Shown here: positions 16,759 to 24,964 of the stretch, in pieces | How the letters are laid out: the number at the start of each line of letters is the position of its first letter | Position numbering within the stretch: position 1 is the first letter of the stretch | NCBI RefSeq assembly: GCF_001280565.1 | Contig: NZ_LGRO01000001.1 | Location: 434,001-498,000 of the forward strand | Source: Sulfobacillus thermosulfidooxidans | GTDB taxonomy: Bacteria; Bacillota; Sulfobacillia; Sulfobacillales; Sulfobacillaceae | Direction: 5' to 3' | DNA: 64,000 nt | Translations under genes and position numbers: made by a program | The notes under the pieces: model-generated | Seen by the model: the letters and a program-made list of their open reading frames with translations, nothing else | The model's database searches: none | Told to the model about the DNA's origin: nothing

Positions 16759-18092
16759 ATCCGAATCAAATTTGGACGCCAGAGGTCATCGAAGAAATTC
16801 AAGAAAAGGCGGAGTTGGGACGATATCGCATTCGCGGGATGGGACGGGCTCACCGCGTCCCGAATTTTGATGATTTGGTCGTCGTCCCAGCGGGATTAAC
16901 CCGTATACCGCTCGAAGGATATCGGGAGCGGTGCGAGACGCGCACGGTGTTGGGAACGCGTCACGCGACACAGCCTATTGTGTTAGACATTCCCATAACG
17001 ATTGCGGGTATGAGTTTTGGAGCCTTGTCTTTGCCCGCGAAACGCGCTCTCGGTTTCGCGGCTACACAGATGGGCACGTCGACGACAACAGGGGATGGCG
17101 GGATGCATCCGGAAGAACGGCAATCGTCGAAAACTTTGGTGTACCAGTATTTACCGGCACGATATGGACAAAGCCCTTATGACATGAAGCGGGCAGAAGC
17201 CGTGGAAATCGTCGTCAGTCAGGGGGCCAAACCGGGTGCGGGAGGATTGTTGCTCGGTTACAAAATTTCTTCCGATATTGCTCAGATGCGCGATTTGCCC
17301 CCCGGCGTCGATCAACGCAGCCCTGTACGACATCCAGATTGGATGGGACCGGATGATTTAGTGATCAAAATTGAGGAGATTCGGGAAATCACGGAATGGC
17401 GGATTCCCATTTATGTCAAAATCGGTGCTAGTAGGGTATATGAAGATGTCACATTAGCGGCCAAGGCGGGAGCCGATGTGGTAGTGGTTGATGGGATGGA
17501 AGGAGGGACGGCCGCATCGGTGGAGATTCAAACGGAGCATACCGGAATTCCCACATTAGCGGCCGTGGTGGAGGCGCATGCGGCGCTGAGGGATTTAGGT
17601 CTCGAAGACGATGTCCAACTCATTATTTCGGGAGGTATCCGAAGCGGTGTGGATGCGGCGAAGGCCTTAGCCCTAGGGGCAACAGCTGTATCGGTTGGAA
17701 CAGCAACTCTATTAGCGATGGGGTGTAATGATCCGCGTTATGCGGAAGATTTTCATAAACTCGGCACCGCGCCCTATTATTGTCATGCCTGTCATACAGG
17801 AAAATGTCCCGTGGGTATTACCACGCAGGATCCTGTTCTCACAGCGCGTCTTGACGTAGACGAAGCCGCGGAGCGGATCGCCAATTTTCTTTATGCCATG
17901 ACGCTTGAAATTCAAACTGTCGCCCGATCCTGTGGCAAATCTAATGTCCATCACTTGGATGCCACGGATTTGCGATCCTTAACGCTCGAGGCCTCGCTAA
18001 TTACTGGGATCCCCCTTGTCGGACAGGGACGCCGAAATTTGCATGACGAACCAGAACGAGTCCTCGAACCTATAATGAGGGATCTGGGGTGA
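16740..18092 (+). CDS. glxD: FMN-dependent glutamate-synthase-type subunit (GlxD/MgsC-type)
   Basis: A 450-residue protein corresponding to the FMN-binding central domain of glutamate synthase (TIM barrel). Typical features are GMSFGALSLPAKRALG near 85-100, TTTGDGGMHPEE, GAKPGAGGLL, KIGASR and ADVVVVDGMEGGTAA. The iron-sulfur motif C-x2-C-x4-C (CHACHTGKCPVGITTQ) is near residues 348-363. The ATG at 16740 has AAGGAGAG upstream and overlaps glxC. The three proteins together should form N-methylglutamate synthase or a related amine-transferring glutamate synthase. Its stop codon overlaps the start of a small cysteine-containing frame (TGATG). Confidence 0.88.
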   Translation: MENGFINPNQIWTPEVIEEIQEKAELGRYRIRGMGRAHRVPNFDDLVVVPAGLTRIPLEGYRERCETRTVLGTRHATQPIVLDIPITIAGMSFGALSLPAKRALGFAATQMGTSTTTGDGGMHPEERQSSKTLVYQYLPARYGQSPYDMKRAEAVEIVVSQGAKPGAGGLLLGYKISSDIAQMRDLPPGVDQRSPVRHPDWMGPDDLVIKIEEIREITEWRIPIYVKIGASRVYEDVTLAAKAGADVVVVDGMEGGTAASVEIQTEHTGIPTLAAVVEAHAALRDLGLEDDVQLIISGGIRSGVDAAKALALGATAVSVGTATLLAMGCNDPRYAEDFHKLGTAPYYCHACHTGKCPVGITTQDPVLTARLDVDEAAERIANFLYAMTLEIQTVARSCGKSNVHHLDATDLRSLTLEASLITGIPLVGQGRRNLHDEPERVLEPIMRDLG

Positions 18093-18285
18093 TGGATCCC
18101 ATTAACGGGTTGATTGTGCAACGACAATGCGGACATCGGGATGTGCTCAGGTGCAAACCCCCTGGGATTTTGTGCGCACCATTGCAGAGCAGGAATTGTG
18201 TATACGGTGCCAAGCTCAACGAATGCTGAAAAAATCACGGCCACGGACTTATTCTTCAGCGAGGAGCTTTTGGGGATTCGAATAA
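18092..18285 (+). pseudogene. Small Cys/His-rich gene coupled to glxD, frameshifted
   Basis: An ATG overlapping the glxD stop (TGATG) starts MDPINGLIVQRQCGHRDVL. After a one-base shift near 18148 the neighbouring frame continues sensibly: QVQTPWDFVRTIAEQELCIR then CQAQRMLKKSRPR and ends at 18285. The combined ~64 residues carry CGH and C-x2-C pairs, suggesting a small zinc-binding protein. It is either a recent pseudogene or a sequencing error. Confidence 0.35.
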
Positions 18286-19030
18286 CCGTGCTCTGGCTCG
18301 GCGGCTATGGCCGTGACGATGTGTGCCAGTCGTCCCACAGGGCATTCGCCGGCAGTAATGACTCCTAAAGATTTCGACGGATCCCACGCCATGAGTTGAG
18401 CACAAGATACCGGGCACCGGGTTTTCTCCTCTGAAATGCCGCTCCATGGGCCATGCATTGCATGTCCAAACGGAAACAGACCAAAATACCTCGAAACACA
18501 CAACATGGAACGTTGCAGTTAGGTCGACACCGCGCATTGGTCACGATTTTGGACATCGGATGGATTGGAAAATCCTGGCGGATGAGGATGACGCGGTCGA
18601 GAGTTTCCGTGGTGATGATTGGCGACCTCGCTCAGCCCGAATTCTCATTTTGAAGCGCAACGTCGAGGGATAGGAGGGCAGCATTCCCTGGAAGTGGTTT
18701 AGCATTTATGTGTTAACTCTAGGCGTGGACAGAAAGTCAAGATCCATATGCTTGCTACCCTGCCTGGAATCAGAGAACACCCCTACTGGGTAATAGATAT
18801 TTCGCATTTGGTGGGGGGATTACAACGATCGCTATCCCCGGCCTCGAAACGAAACATGCCTTTGCCCTGAGCGGATCGCCAATCTTTATCATAATCGGAT
18901 GACATGGACGGGTATTATTCTCTGCATTTTCCGCCTATCGACCCGCACCGGTAGTTCACTATGCCACCTGACACTAAACTTGAAATTAGGTAAGGGTGTC
19001 TCCTGAAGCATTCCAAATAAGAGTAAGTTG
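18286..19030. other. Region without recognised genes
   Basis: Both strands contain only short frames without ribosome sites or motifs I recognise. It separates the glx operon from the minus-strand imidase/asparaginase unit and probably consists of decayed sequence. Confidence 0.4.
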
Positions 19031-19067
19031 TTAAAAGGGACTCCCCTTTTGGGACAGTCCCTTTTAA
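19031..19067 (-). terminator. Perfect 12-bp inverted repeat, likely terminator
   Basis: TTAAAAGGGACT (19031-19042) and AGTCCCTTTTAA (19056-19067) are exact inverted copies with a 13-base loop. It lies about 145 bases beyond the 3' end of the deacetylase-type gene and could end that transcript or anything reading the other way. Confidence 0.55.
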
Positions 19068-19210
19068 CTTCAACCCAAACAAACATGACGAAGACAATGT
19101 CCGTTGTTCTCACTCTTTCCGCACCGCATTGCTCTCTTTACTTTCCGATATTAAGGGATTTCATCGGTGTTGACGCAATAATGCAGTGGCCAAGCCTACT
19201 TTACCGATTC

Positions 19211-20092
19211 TTAGAGTCGCGGATACCGTAGGTTAAAATCATCAGCAATTTCGTTGAATGTTACCCACTCAATACCATCATGGCTATTAATGTATTCAAT
19301 TAGTCGCTCGTGCATCAAGAGTACTTGCGGTCGACCACTTACATCTGGATGAATTGTCATAGGAAATACTGCGTAATCATATTCACGATACACCCAGTCG
19401 AACTGGTCCCGCCACATCTGCTCAATATCTCGAGGATTAGTAAAGCCGTAACTGTTCGGCGATTTCTTAATGAACATCATTGGAGGCAAATCATCTAAGT
19501 ACCAGTTTGCAGGAATTTCAATTAAATCAGTTTCCTGCCCTCGTATTAGAGGTTTCATCCATTCTTGTGCAGGTTTGGTATAATCAATTTTGGTCCATGT
19601 ATCTCCCACACGAACACGATACGGAACAAAGTCTCGGTGCATCAAACTGTGGTCATACTTAATACCGTACTTAACGAGAAGTTCATTGGTAACATGAGAG
19701 AATTCCCACCAAGGTGCAGCATAACCAGTGGGCTTTTTGCCAGCCACGTCTTCTATGAGTTCAATAGATTTTGCCAACACGGCTTCTTCTTGTTTTTTAG
19801 ACATAGCAATGGGGTTTTCATGCGAATACCCATGACCGGCTATCTCGTGGCCGGCAGCAGCAACCTCACGAATTTGTTCGGGAAACGTTTCAATGGAATG
19901 GCCTGGTACAAACCATGTTGTGGCAATGTTGTATTTGCTAAACAATTTGAGCAAACGAGGAACACCAACTTCTCCAGCAAATAATCCTCGCGAAATATCA
20001 TCAGGAGAGTCTTCCCCATTGTATGATCCAAGCCAACCTGCCACTGCATCAACATCAATTCCGTAAGCAACCTTTATTTGTTTTTGTGTCAT
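19211..20092 (-). CDS. Polysaccharide-deacetylase-fold hydrolase (HpPgdA / cyclic imidase-like)
   Basis: A 293-residue NodB-homology protein without a signal peptide, so cytoplasmic. Metal-site motifs are YGIDVDA (10-16, aspartate pair) and [12 protein letters not shown] (81-92, H-x3-H). Length and the conserved AAPWWEF segment fit the subgroup that includes the intracellular HpPgdA-like proteins and cyclic imide hydrolases (imidases) rather than secreted chitin or peptidoglycan deacetylases. GAGGAGG precedes the ATG by 8 bases. It is the last gene of a three-gene unit with an MFS carrier and an asparaginase, which supports an imide or amide substrate (inference): the imidase would open a ring to a half-amide. 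Confidence 0.75.
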   Translation of the reverse strand: MTQKQIKVAYGIDVDAVAGWLGSYNGEDSPDDISRGLFAGEVGVPRLLKLFSKYNIATTWFVPGHSIETFPEQIREVAAAGHEIAGHGYSHENPIAMSKKQEEAVLAKSIELIEDVAGKKPTGYAAPWWEFSHVTNELLVKYGIKYDHSLMHRDFVPYRVRVGDTWTKIDYTKPAQEWMKPLIRGQETDLIEIPANWYLDDLPPMMFIKKSPNSYGFTNPRDIEQMWRDQFDWVYREYDYAVFPMTIHPDVSGRPQVLLMHERLIEYINSHDGIEWVTFNEIADDFNLRYPRL

Positions 20093-20181
20093 TAAAGTAA
20101 CCTCCTCAAAGTGTTATGATGCAAATCGGTGGGTGAACCCATGAACAGTTAGACAGAGGTGAAAATTGAGAAGTGAATAAA

Positions 20182-21513
20182 TCATGTGGATAAATTTTCT
20201 AAAACTTGACCAGGAGGGATACGTTTTAAAGCAAACATTACAATGCCCGAAAGGGCTAACGGGATGGCCCCTCCTACTAAAGCAGCCATAAGAATACCTA
20301 GATGACTACTAAGCAATAGAGAAAATGATAGAGCACCTAGGATACCACCGACAGGACCCATTGCATTGATAAACGCGGTTCCAGTGCCTCTGACCCGTGT
20401 CGGGTATGATTCACTCATGAAGATGAATAAAGCGGAATAGGCCCCATTAAGAAAGAAGCTACCAATGCTTTGAAAAACTAATACACTTATATAACTATGC
20501 GCAACATAAAGCATACCGGCAAACGATAATCCACCCAAAATCCATGCTACTCCAATAGTTTCTCTCCTTCCAATGTGATCGCCCACCCATCCATGGGCTA
20601 CATAACCGACATATCCCACTGCATTTGCGAGTACTAGTAACCACAACGAATTACCAAAGTTAAGGTGTTTTCCTTCCGTTAAAATAGTTGTTGCTAAGAC
20701 GTTAAAAACTTCTATTGCAAACCAATTTAATAAGAACCCCAGTCCCAAAAATACAGTTGTCCTGAGCATACCACCTTGAAAAAGTTGGGCATAAGTAAAG
20801 GATCGCGTGCGTTTTGTATCAATTCCATATTGTGTTCCATACTCCTCTGCTTCTTTGAGTTGACCAGATCGGAGGAGATTTCGAATTTGGACGACATGTT
20901 GATAGCGAGGAGATTCTTTAAGTTTCGTTCCAAGTAATACAATAATGACAGCCGGAATCGTTCCAATCGCAAACATTCCGGGCCAACCGACCGTACCTAC
21001 TAACAGCGCTGTGACAGTGGAAGCTATCATTACCCCAATTGGCCATCCTCCTTGAATAAAGGAGTAGAGTAATCCTCGATTTCTTGCCCCATAAATTTCT
21101 GATAAATAAGTAGTATTCACGGCTTGTTCTGAATATCCGAATCCTGAAAAGGCCCTAACGATAATGAGATAAAGAGCACTTGGAATTACAGCGGTAAGAG
21201 CTGTTAAACCAGAGCTGACCGCTACACCTGCTGTAGTAACGATTAATGCACGGCGTCTCCCGAGATAATCGGTTAGAGGTCCTACCGTTAATGCAACAAT
21301 GAATGTTCCAAATGCTACCCACGTGGCAATTTGAGCACTTTTTGTTGTTGACCAATGAAATGTCTGAGCCATTTGAGGTAGTAAAGTTCCAAATAGAATA
21401 AAATCAAAAACGGAAAGGGTCCATGCGACTAACGCAACAATTGATGAGTATGTTACATCCCGAGATGTCAGTGTGTCTCGAGGAACCTGGATGCGGTCGC
21501 TTACGCGTTCCAT
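20182..21513 (-). CDS. MFS transporter (sugar/organic-acid porter type)
   Basis: A 443-residue protein with 12 predicted membrane segments. MFS signature motifs are present: GPLTDYLGRRRALI after TM2 and GWVGDHIGRRETIG after TM8, plus ESYPTRVRGTGTAF. AGGGAG lies 8 bases before the ATG at 21513; a GTG at 21522 is upstream of that site. It lies between the asparaginase and imidase-like genes on the minus strand (24-base gap to the former), so it probably imports the amide or imide substrate of this unit. Confidence 0.85.
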   Translation of the reverse strand: MERVSDRIQVPRDTLTSRDVTYSSIVALVAWTLSVFDFILFGTLLPQMAQTFHWSTTKSAQIATWVAFGTFIVALTVGPLTDYLGRRRALIVTTAGVAVSSGLTALTAVIPSALYLIIVRAFSGFGYSEQAVNTTYLSEIYGARNRGLLYSFIQGGWPIGVMIASTVTALLVGTVGWPGMFAIGTIPAVIIVLLGTKLKESPRYQHVVQIRNLLRSGQLKEAEEYGTQYGIDTKRTRSFTYAQLFQGGMLRTTVFLGLGFLLNWFAIEVFNVLATTILTEGKHLNFGNSLWLLVLANAVGYVGYVAHGWVGDHIGRRETIGVAWILGGLSFAGMLYVAHSYISVLVFQSIGSFFLNGAYSALFIFMSESYPTRVRGTGTAFINAMGPVGGILGALSFSLLLSSHLGILMAALVGGAIPLALSGIVMFALKRIPPGQVLENLST

Positions 21514-21537
21514 AATTACCACTCCCTATGGATAGTT

Positions 21538-22509
21538 TCAATAAAATGGTTGAAAATGCTCAGCCAATTGATTTATTGGGATGCCGTTTCCGAGTAACAA
21601 CGACAAATATAATCTAGCTTTAGATGCGGGAAGATGCCCAGCAAATATTGCGCCACGTTGCTGTAAATCGGCCCCTCCTCCGTTCCCATAAACGGGTCGA
21701 GCTGGACCTTCTCGACAGCGGGACGTGATAACGACCGGAATATTTTGTTCTGTTAATTGACTTACAGCATGCGCTACTGAGCGATTGGCGTTACCTAATC
21801 CGAATCCTTCGAGGACGATACCTTTCACGCCATTACGAGCCATGTGAAGTAATAAATCTCCTGACAATCCTAGCATCATGGGAAGGACGGCTATCGATTC
21901 CATCCAGTGACGTTTTAAAGGAGGTAGGGATAGCGAAATTGGCTTATCTTGAAAAATTGAAAGTGCATCAGATTCATCGAACGCAGCAATGACACCGCTA
22001 GCACTTGCATATGGTTGAAGAGATGTAGTGTGACGTTTGATGGCCCATAATCCTGATAGTACTTGAGAACCAAAAACGATGAGGCTGCGCGAAAACTGAA
22101 ATTTTGATTGACGGGCAACGTATATCGCATGACGAAGGTTGCGAGGGCCATCGGTGTCGGGAATGTCTGCGGCACGTTGAGCACCGGTAAAAACGACGGG
22201 CACATTTGTGTGATTGAAGAGGTAGACAGTCCAAGCGGTTTCTTCCATGGTGTCCGTTCCTTGAGAAACTACGATGCCTTGACAATTCGGAAGATGAGTT
22301 AATGACTCAATTGTCGTTAATAACCTATTGAGAAACACAAAATCAAAATTATAACTACCCTCTAAACTCAACTCGTGAACAATTAAATCGGAGGAGGAAG
22401 TCGTTAACTCTGATGTTAGTACTGAACCCGGTATTTGTGCTTGTACTATGCCGTGGTTCGTGCCAGTAGATGCAATGGTCCCTCCTGTGGTAATAATATG
22501 AATGGCCAC
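21538..22509 (-). CDS. Asparaginase-family amidohydrolase
   Basis: A 323-residue protein of the bacterial type I/II asparaginase family, hydrolysing L-asparagine or a related amide to the acid plus ammonia. Catalytic motif one, TTGGTIAST, is at residues 7-15 and motif two, SQGTDTMEETA, is near 83-93, both intact, as is GTGAQRAAD-like FTGAQRAADIPDTDGPRN. No signal peptide is seen, so it should be cytoplasmic. A GTG at 22509 is the preferred start (AAAGGA about 9 bases upstream; family proteins begin this close to TTGGT). It is first in the minus-strand unit and is preceded by two GntR-type palindromes. Confidence 0.85.
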   Translation of the reverse strand: MAIHIITTGGTIASTGTNHGIVQAQIPGSVLTSELTTSSSDLIVHELSLEGSYNFDFVFLNRLLTTIESLTHLPNCQGIVVSQGTDTMEETAWTVYLFNHTNVPVVFTGAQRAADIPDTDGPRNLRHAIYVARQSKFQFSRSLIVFGSQVLSGLWAIKRHTTSLQPYASASGVIAAFDESDALSIFQDKPISLSLPPLKRHWMESIAVLPMMLGLSGDLLLHMARNGVKGIVLEGFGLGNANRSVAHAVSQLTEQNIPVVITSRCREGPARPVYGNGGGADLQQRGAIFAGHLPASKARLYLSLLLGNGIPINQLAEHFQPFY

Positions 22510-22552
22510 CAAAATCAATCCTTTTTGATTTTCGGTTTGAATAAGATAGTAT

Positions 22553-22568
22553 ACATTGTATACAATGT
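22553..22568. promoter_or_regulatory. GntR operator 1 in the asparaginase/gntR divergon
   Basis: ACATTGTATACAATGT is a perfect 16-bp palindrome with the GTATAC core expected of FadR/FCD-subfamily GntR proteins. It lies close to the asparaginase start. Confidence 0.65.
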
Positions 22569-22598
22569 CGTCAATGCATTTTTTTGTGATTTATTACA

Positions 22599-22610
22599 AT
22601 TGTATACAAT
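22599..22610. promoter_or_regulatory. GntR operator 2 in the asparaginase/gntR divergon
   Basis: ATTGTATACAAT is a perfect 12-bp palindrome sharing TTGTATACAA with operator 1. The two centres are 44 bp apart. It lies just upstream of the gntR gene, indicating autoregulation as well as control of the divergent unit. Confidence 0.65.
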
Positions 22611-22641
22611 GTGTGAAGAGTAGAAGGGAGAGTGGTGAACT

Positions 22642-23304
22642 GTGGACATAGATAAGCGCCCATTACAACAAGAAATTTATGAAAAAATCAAAAAACGGAT
22701 TATTTTGGGTGAGTACATGATGGGACAACAGTTAGTGGAACAGCAACTGAGTCATATTTTTAAGGTAAGCCGTATCCCCGTTCGCAGTGCATTGTCGATG
22801 TTGGAAAATGAGGGATTAGTGGTCAACATACCGTATCGTGGACACTTCGTGAAACCTCTTACGGTAAATGATATACAGGAAATCTATCAATTTCGTTATG
22901 TGATAGAAGCGTTTTCGGCAGAATTGGTTTCAGAATCTAATATTTCTCTCATTGTTGAGCAACTCGAGAAAAGTCATCGAGAATATTGTTCTACTAATCT
23001 ATACTCTGTTTTAGAATTGGCAAACAAGGATTTAGAATTTCATCAAATTCCTATTCAAGCTGTTAATAACTCTAGACTTCATAAGGCATGGAGCAATTTA
23101 CAAGATGAGGTTATGCGGGTCTTATGCCTAGCTTCACATCCTCAAACGAATGACCTTACGAATGTTGCTGCAGAGCACGAAAAAATCCTTTTAGGTTATC
23201 GAAACCTCAATCTAACAATGATTCGTGACAGTTTGAAAGAACATTTTAAACAGGCTCAACAGCGAGTAATTAAACAATTAGAATACATTATAAATTTGTC
23301 ATAA
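22642..23304 (+). CDS. GntR-family (FCD/FadR subgroup) transcriptional regulator
   Basis: A 220-residue protein with an N-terminal winged helix (about 8-75: EIYEKIKKRIILGEYMMGQQ then SRIPVRSALSMLENEGLV) and an all-helical FCD ligand domain (about 80-215) containing histidines that can bind metal, as in FadR/VanR proteins. It starts with GTG, with GGGAG about 11 bases upstream. It is divergent from the asparaginase-MFS-imidase unit. Two palindromes with the core TTGTATACAA in the intergenic region make autoregulation and control of that unit very likely. GC is lower than in neighbours. Confidence 0.85.
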   Translation: MDIDKRPLQQEIYEKIKKRIILGEYMMGQQLVEQQLSHIFKVSRIPVRSALSMLENEGLVVNIPYRGHFVKPLTVNDIQEIYQFRYVIEAFSAELVSESNISLIVEQLEKSHREYCSTNLYSVLELANKDLEFHQIPIQAVNNSRLHKAWSNLQDEVMRVLCLASHPQTNDLTNVAAEHEKILLGYRNLNLTMIRDSLKEHFKQAQQRVIKQLEYIINLS

Positions 23305-23347
23305 GTAATGTAGAAATATAGTGGTTCCCAAAAACTAGAGAGATATT

Positions 23348-23890
23348 ATGTCGAAACAAAACGTCATACGGCCATGTTCAAAGCTCAAGTGGTTCTTGTA
23401 ATGCTCAAAAAAGAAAAAACGATAGCTCAATTTGTCGCCGAATACAACATCCATCATAGTCCACAGCATCGTTAGAAGTGCCAAGCGCTTGTGAACGCTC
23501 CGTATTTGTTCACAAGGACCAAGCTCTATACGGAAATTGGCCAACGGGCCGCCCAAGTCGAGTGGCTCAAAAAATCTGGTCTCGACCCTAACCCGCGATC
23601 AACGGGCGACCTCAAGTATCGTATCGATAACATTGATACCGCTCGGCCCTTTGACGGATCCCGGCGGATGACGGCCCAGTTGAATCCGGAGGGTTACGCC
23701 GTGAACCGTCAGCGTGTGTAGCGCGACCATGCGGGAGTTGGACATTGAGGGACTCGCGCCGGGTCCCCAGACGAGTATCCGCCAGCCGCAGCACCCCGTG
23801 TATCGGTATTTGTTGAAGGGGGGCACGCCCGCGTATCCTCATCATGTCTGGGGTATTGACGTGACATATATCCGGCTGGCGCATCGCTAG
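23348..23890 (+). pseudogene. IS3-family transposase, decayed and truncated
   Basis: OrfA-like text is readable: MSKQ, a one-base loss, TAMFKAQVVLVMLKKEKTIA then QFVAEYNIHHSPQHR-stop-K where the family has R-W-K. OrfB-like text follows: LYTEIGQRAAQVEWLKKSGL, PFDGSRRMTAQLNPEG, MRELDIEGLAPGPQTSIRQP and HVWGIDVTYIRL, ending at a stop at 23888-23890 just after the first catalytic aspartate. At least three frame disruptions are present, and the remaining DDE residues are gone. Confidence 0.8.
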
Positions 23891-23989
23891 GTGGGGATTT
23901 TGTGACGACGTTCACCTCCTTGCTCTTCGCGCCAGGGCCTGCAAATGCCGCCAGGGGGCCGCTGTTTTGTCGGGACCCTCATATTATCG

Positions 23990-24501
23990 ACTCGCGTCAC
24001 AGCAGCCCCACCGTCACTGAAAACGCTTCCACATAAATTATTTCCCTCGTCAAGATGGTTTGACGCTTACCTCAATAGTGGGTCATCCGACCCGACGGCG
24101 AATGTGCGCGGTATGATCGGTTGTTGCAGAAGGCGCCGCGGAATTTGCAGCTCGTAGGAATAGGGGTCAACGGTCATATTGGGTTTAATGCACCGGGCAC
24201 GTAGTGGACCACCCGGACTCGGCGGGTTATACTCCCGACCGATACTCTGCAACGCAACCAACTGCACTTTCCGAGGTTAATGCCGAAGGAAGCACTGACA
24301 ATGGGAATTCAGAACATACTTGATGCGCACCAGATTTTGTTGGTTGCATTTGGGGCCGCCAAACGCGATGCGTTAACGCAAGCTCTCGCGGAATCAGTAA
24401 CCGAGGCGTGCCCAGCCAGCACTTTGCAAATTCATCCCCATGTGACCGTGATCGCTGATCGCGAGGCATTGGGTTCCTCATGCGTAAAGTTTCTTCTGTG
24501 A
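23990..24501 (+). pseudogene. nagB: nagB (glucosamine-6-phosphate deaminase) relic
   Basis: Three frames together carry the C-terminal two thirds of a Nag[11 protein letters not shown], then [20 protein letters not shown] followed by [14 protein letters not shown], then MPKEALTMGIQNILDAHQIL, LVAFGAAKRDALTQALAESV and ACPASTLQIHPHVTVIADREA. Glucosamine-6-phosphate deaminases carry exactly these motifs. Frame changes and a stop after GFNAPGT show it is dead. The N-terminus is absent, cut by the IS3 relic. Confidence 0.65.
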
Positions 24502-24964
24502 TTGTTGGAGGGTGTTGTGCCATCATACAGCGATCGTGGTCACGCCGGCGTCAGTACCTATTTGAACCAATGTTAAGATGAATATCCACGGATTAATTTG
24601 TAATTTTTCACATTGCTCGAATGAGGTTCTCACTGTACGCTAAGGTAAAAGTTGTCCAAATACTATCCATTATGTTGTTGTTTACCTTATCTTATGGCGG
24701 TTGTGCATGATCTTAGACAATTCTGCAGTTCTGTTTATTTTTGTCCCAAGATGTCTAGACATCTTGTCATATTGAAGGATAAATGCAGAGCCCGAGCGCA
24801 GCATAGCGGATGTGCGAGGCTTTTATATGGTTTAGAAGTAGCTTGCAGTCGTTGATTTGGATGGCTAAGAGGCTGACTTTACTAGGGAGTATTGGGTAAA
24901 TCAAGACCGTAGTCCATGTAGTCACGGCAGCTCTTACAGCGTTAGCCCCTGGGGAGGAGATCTG
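24502..24964. other. Upstream region of the aminotransferase gene
   Basis: No gene recognised. The notable element is the 18-bp palindrome at 24748-24765, about 200 bases before the aminotransferase start. Confidence 0.45.
24748..24765. promoter_or_regulatory. 18-bp palindrome with a GntR/HutC-like core
   Basis: AAGATGTCTAGACATCTT is a perfect palindrome. The centre GTCTAGAC resembles operators of HutC-subfamily GntR proteins such as NagR/DasR, whose sites contain TGGTCTAGACCA. A HutC-type regulator is encoded at 26423, and a dead nagB lies just upstream, so either could explain it. Confidence 0.5.
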
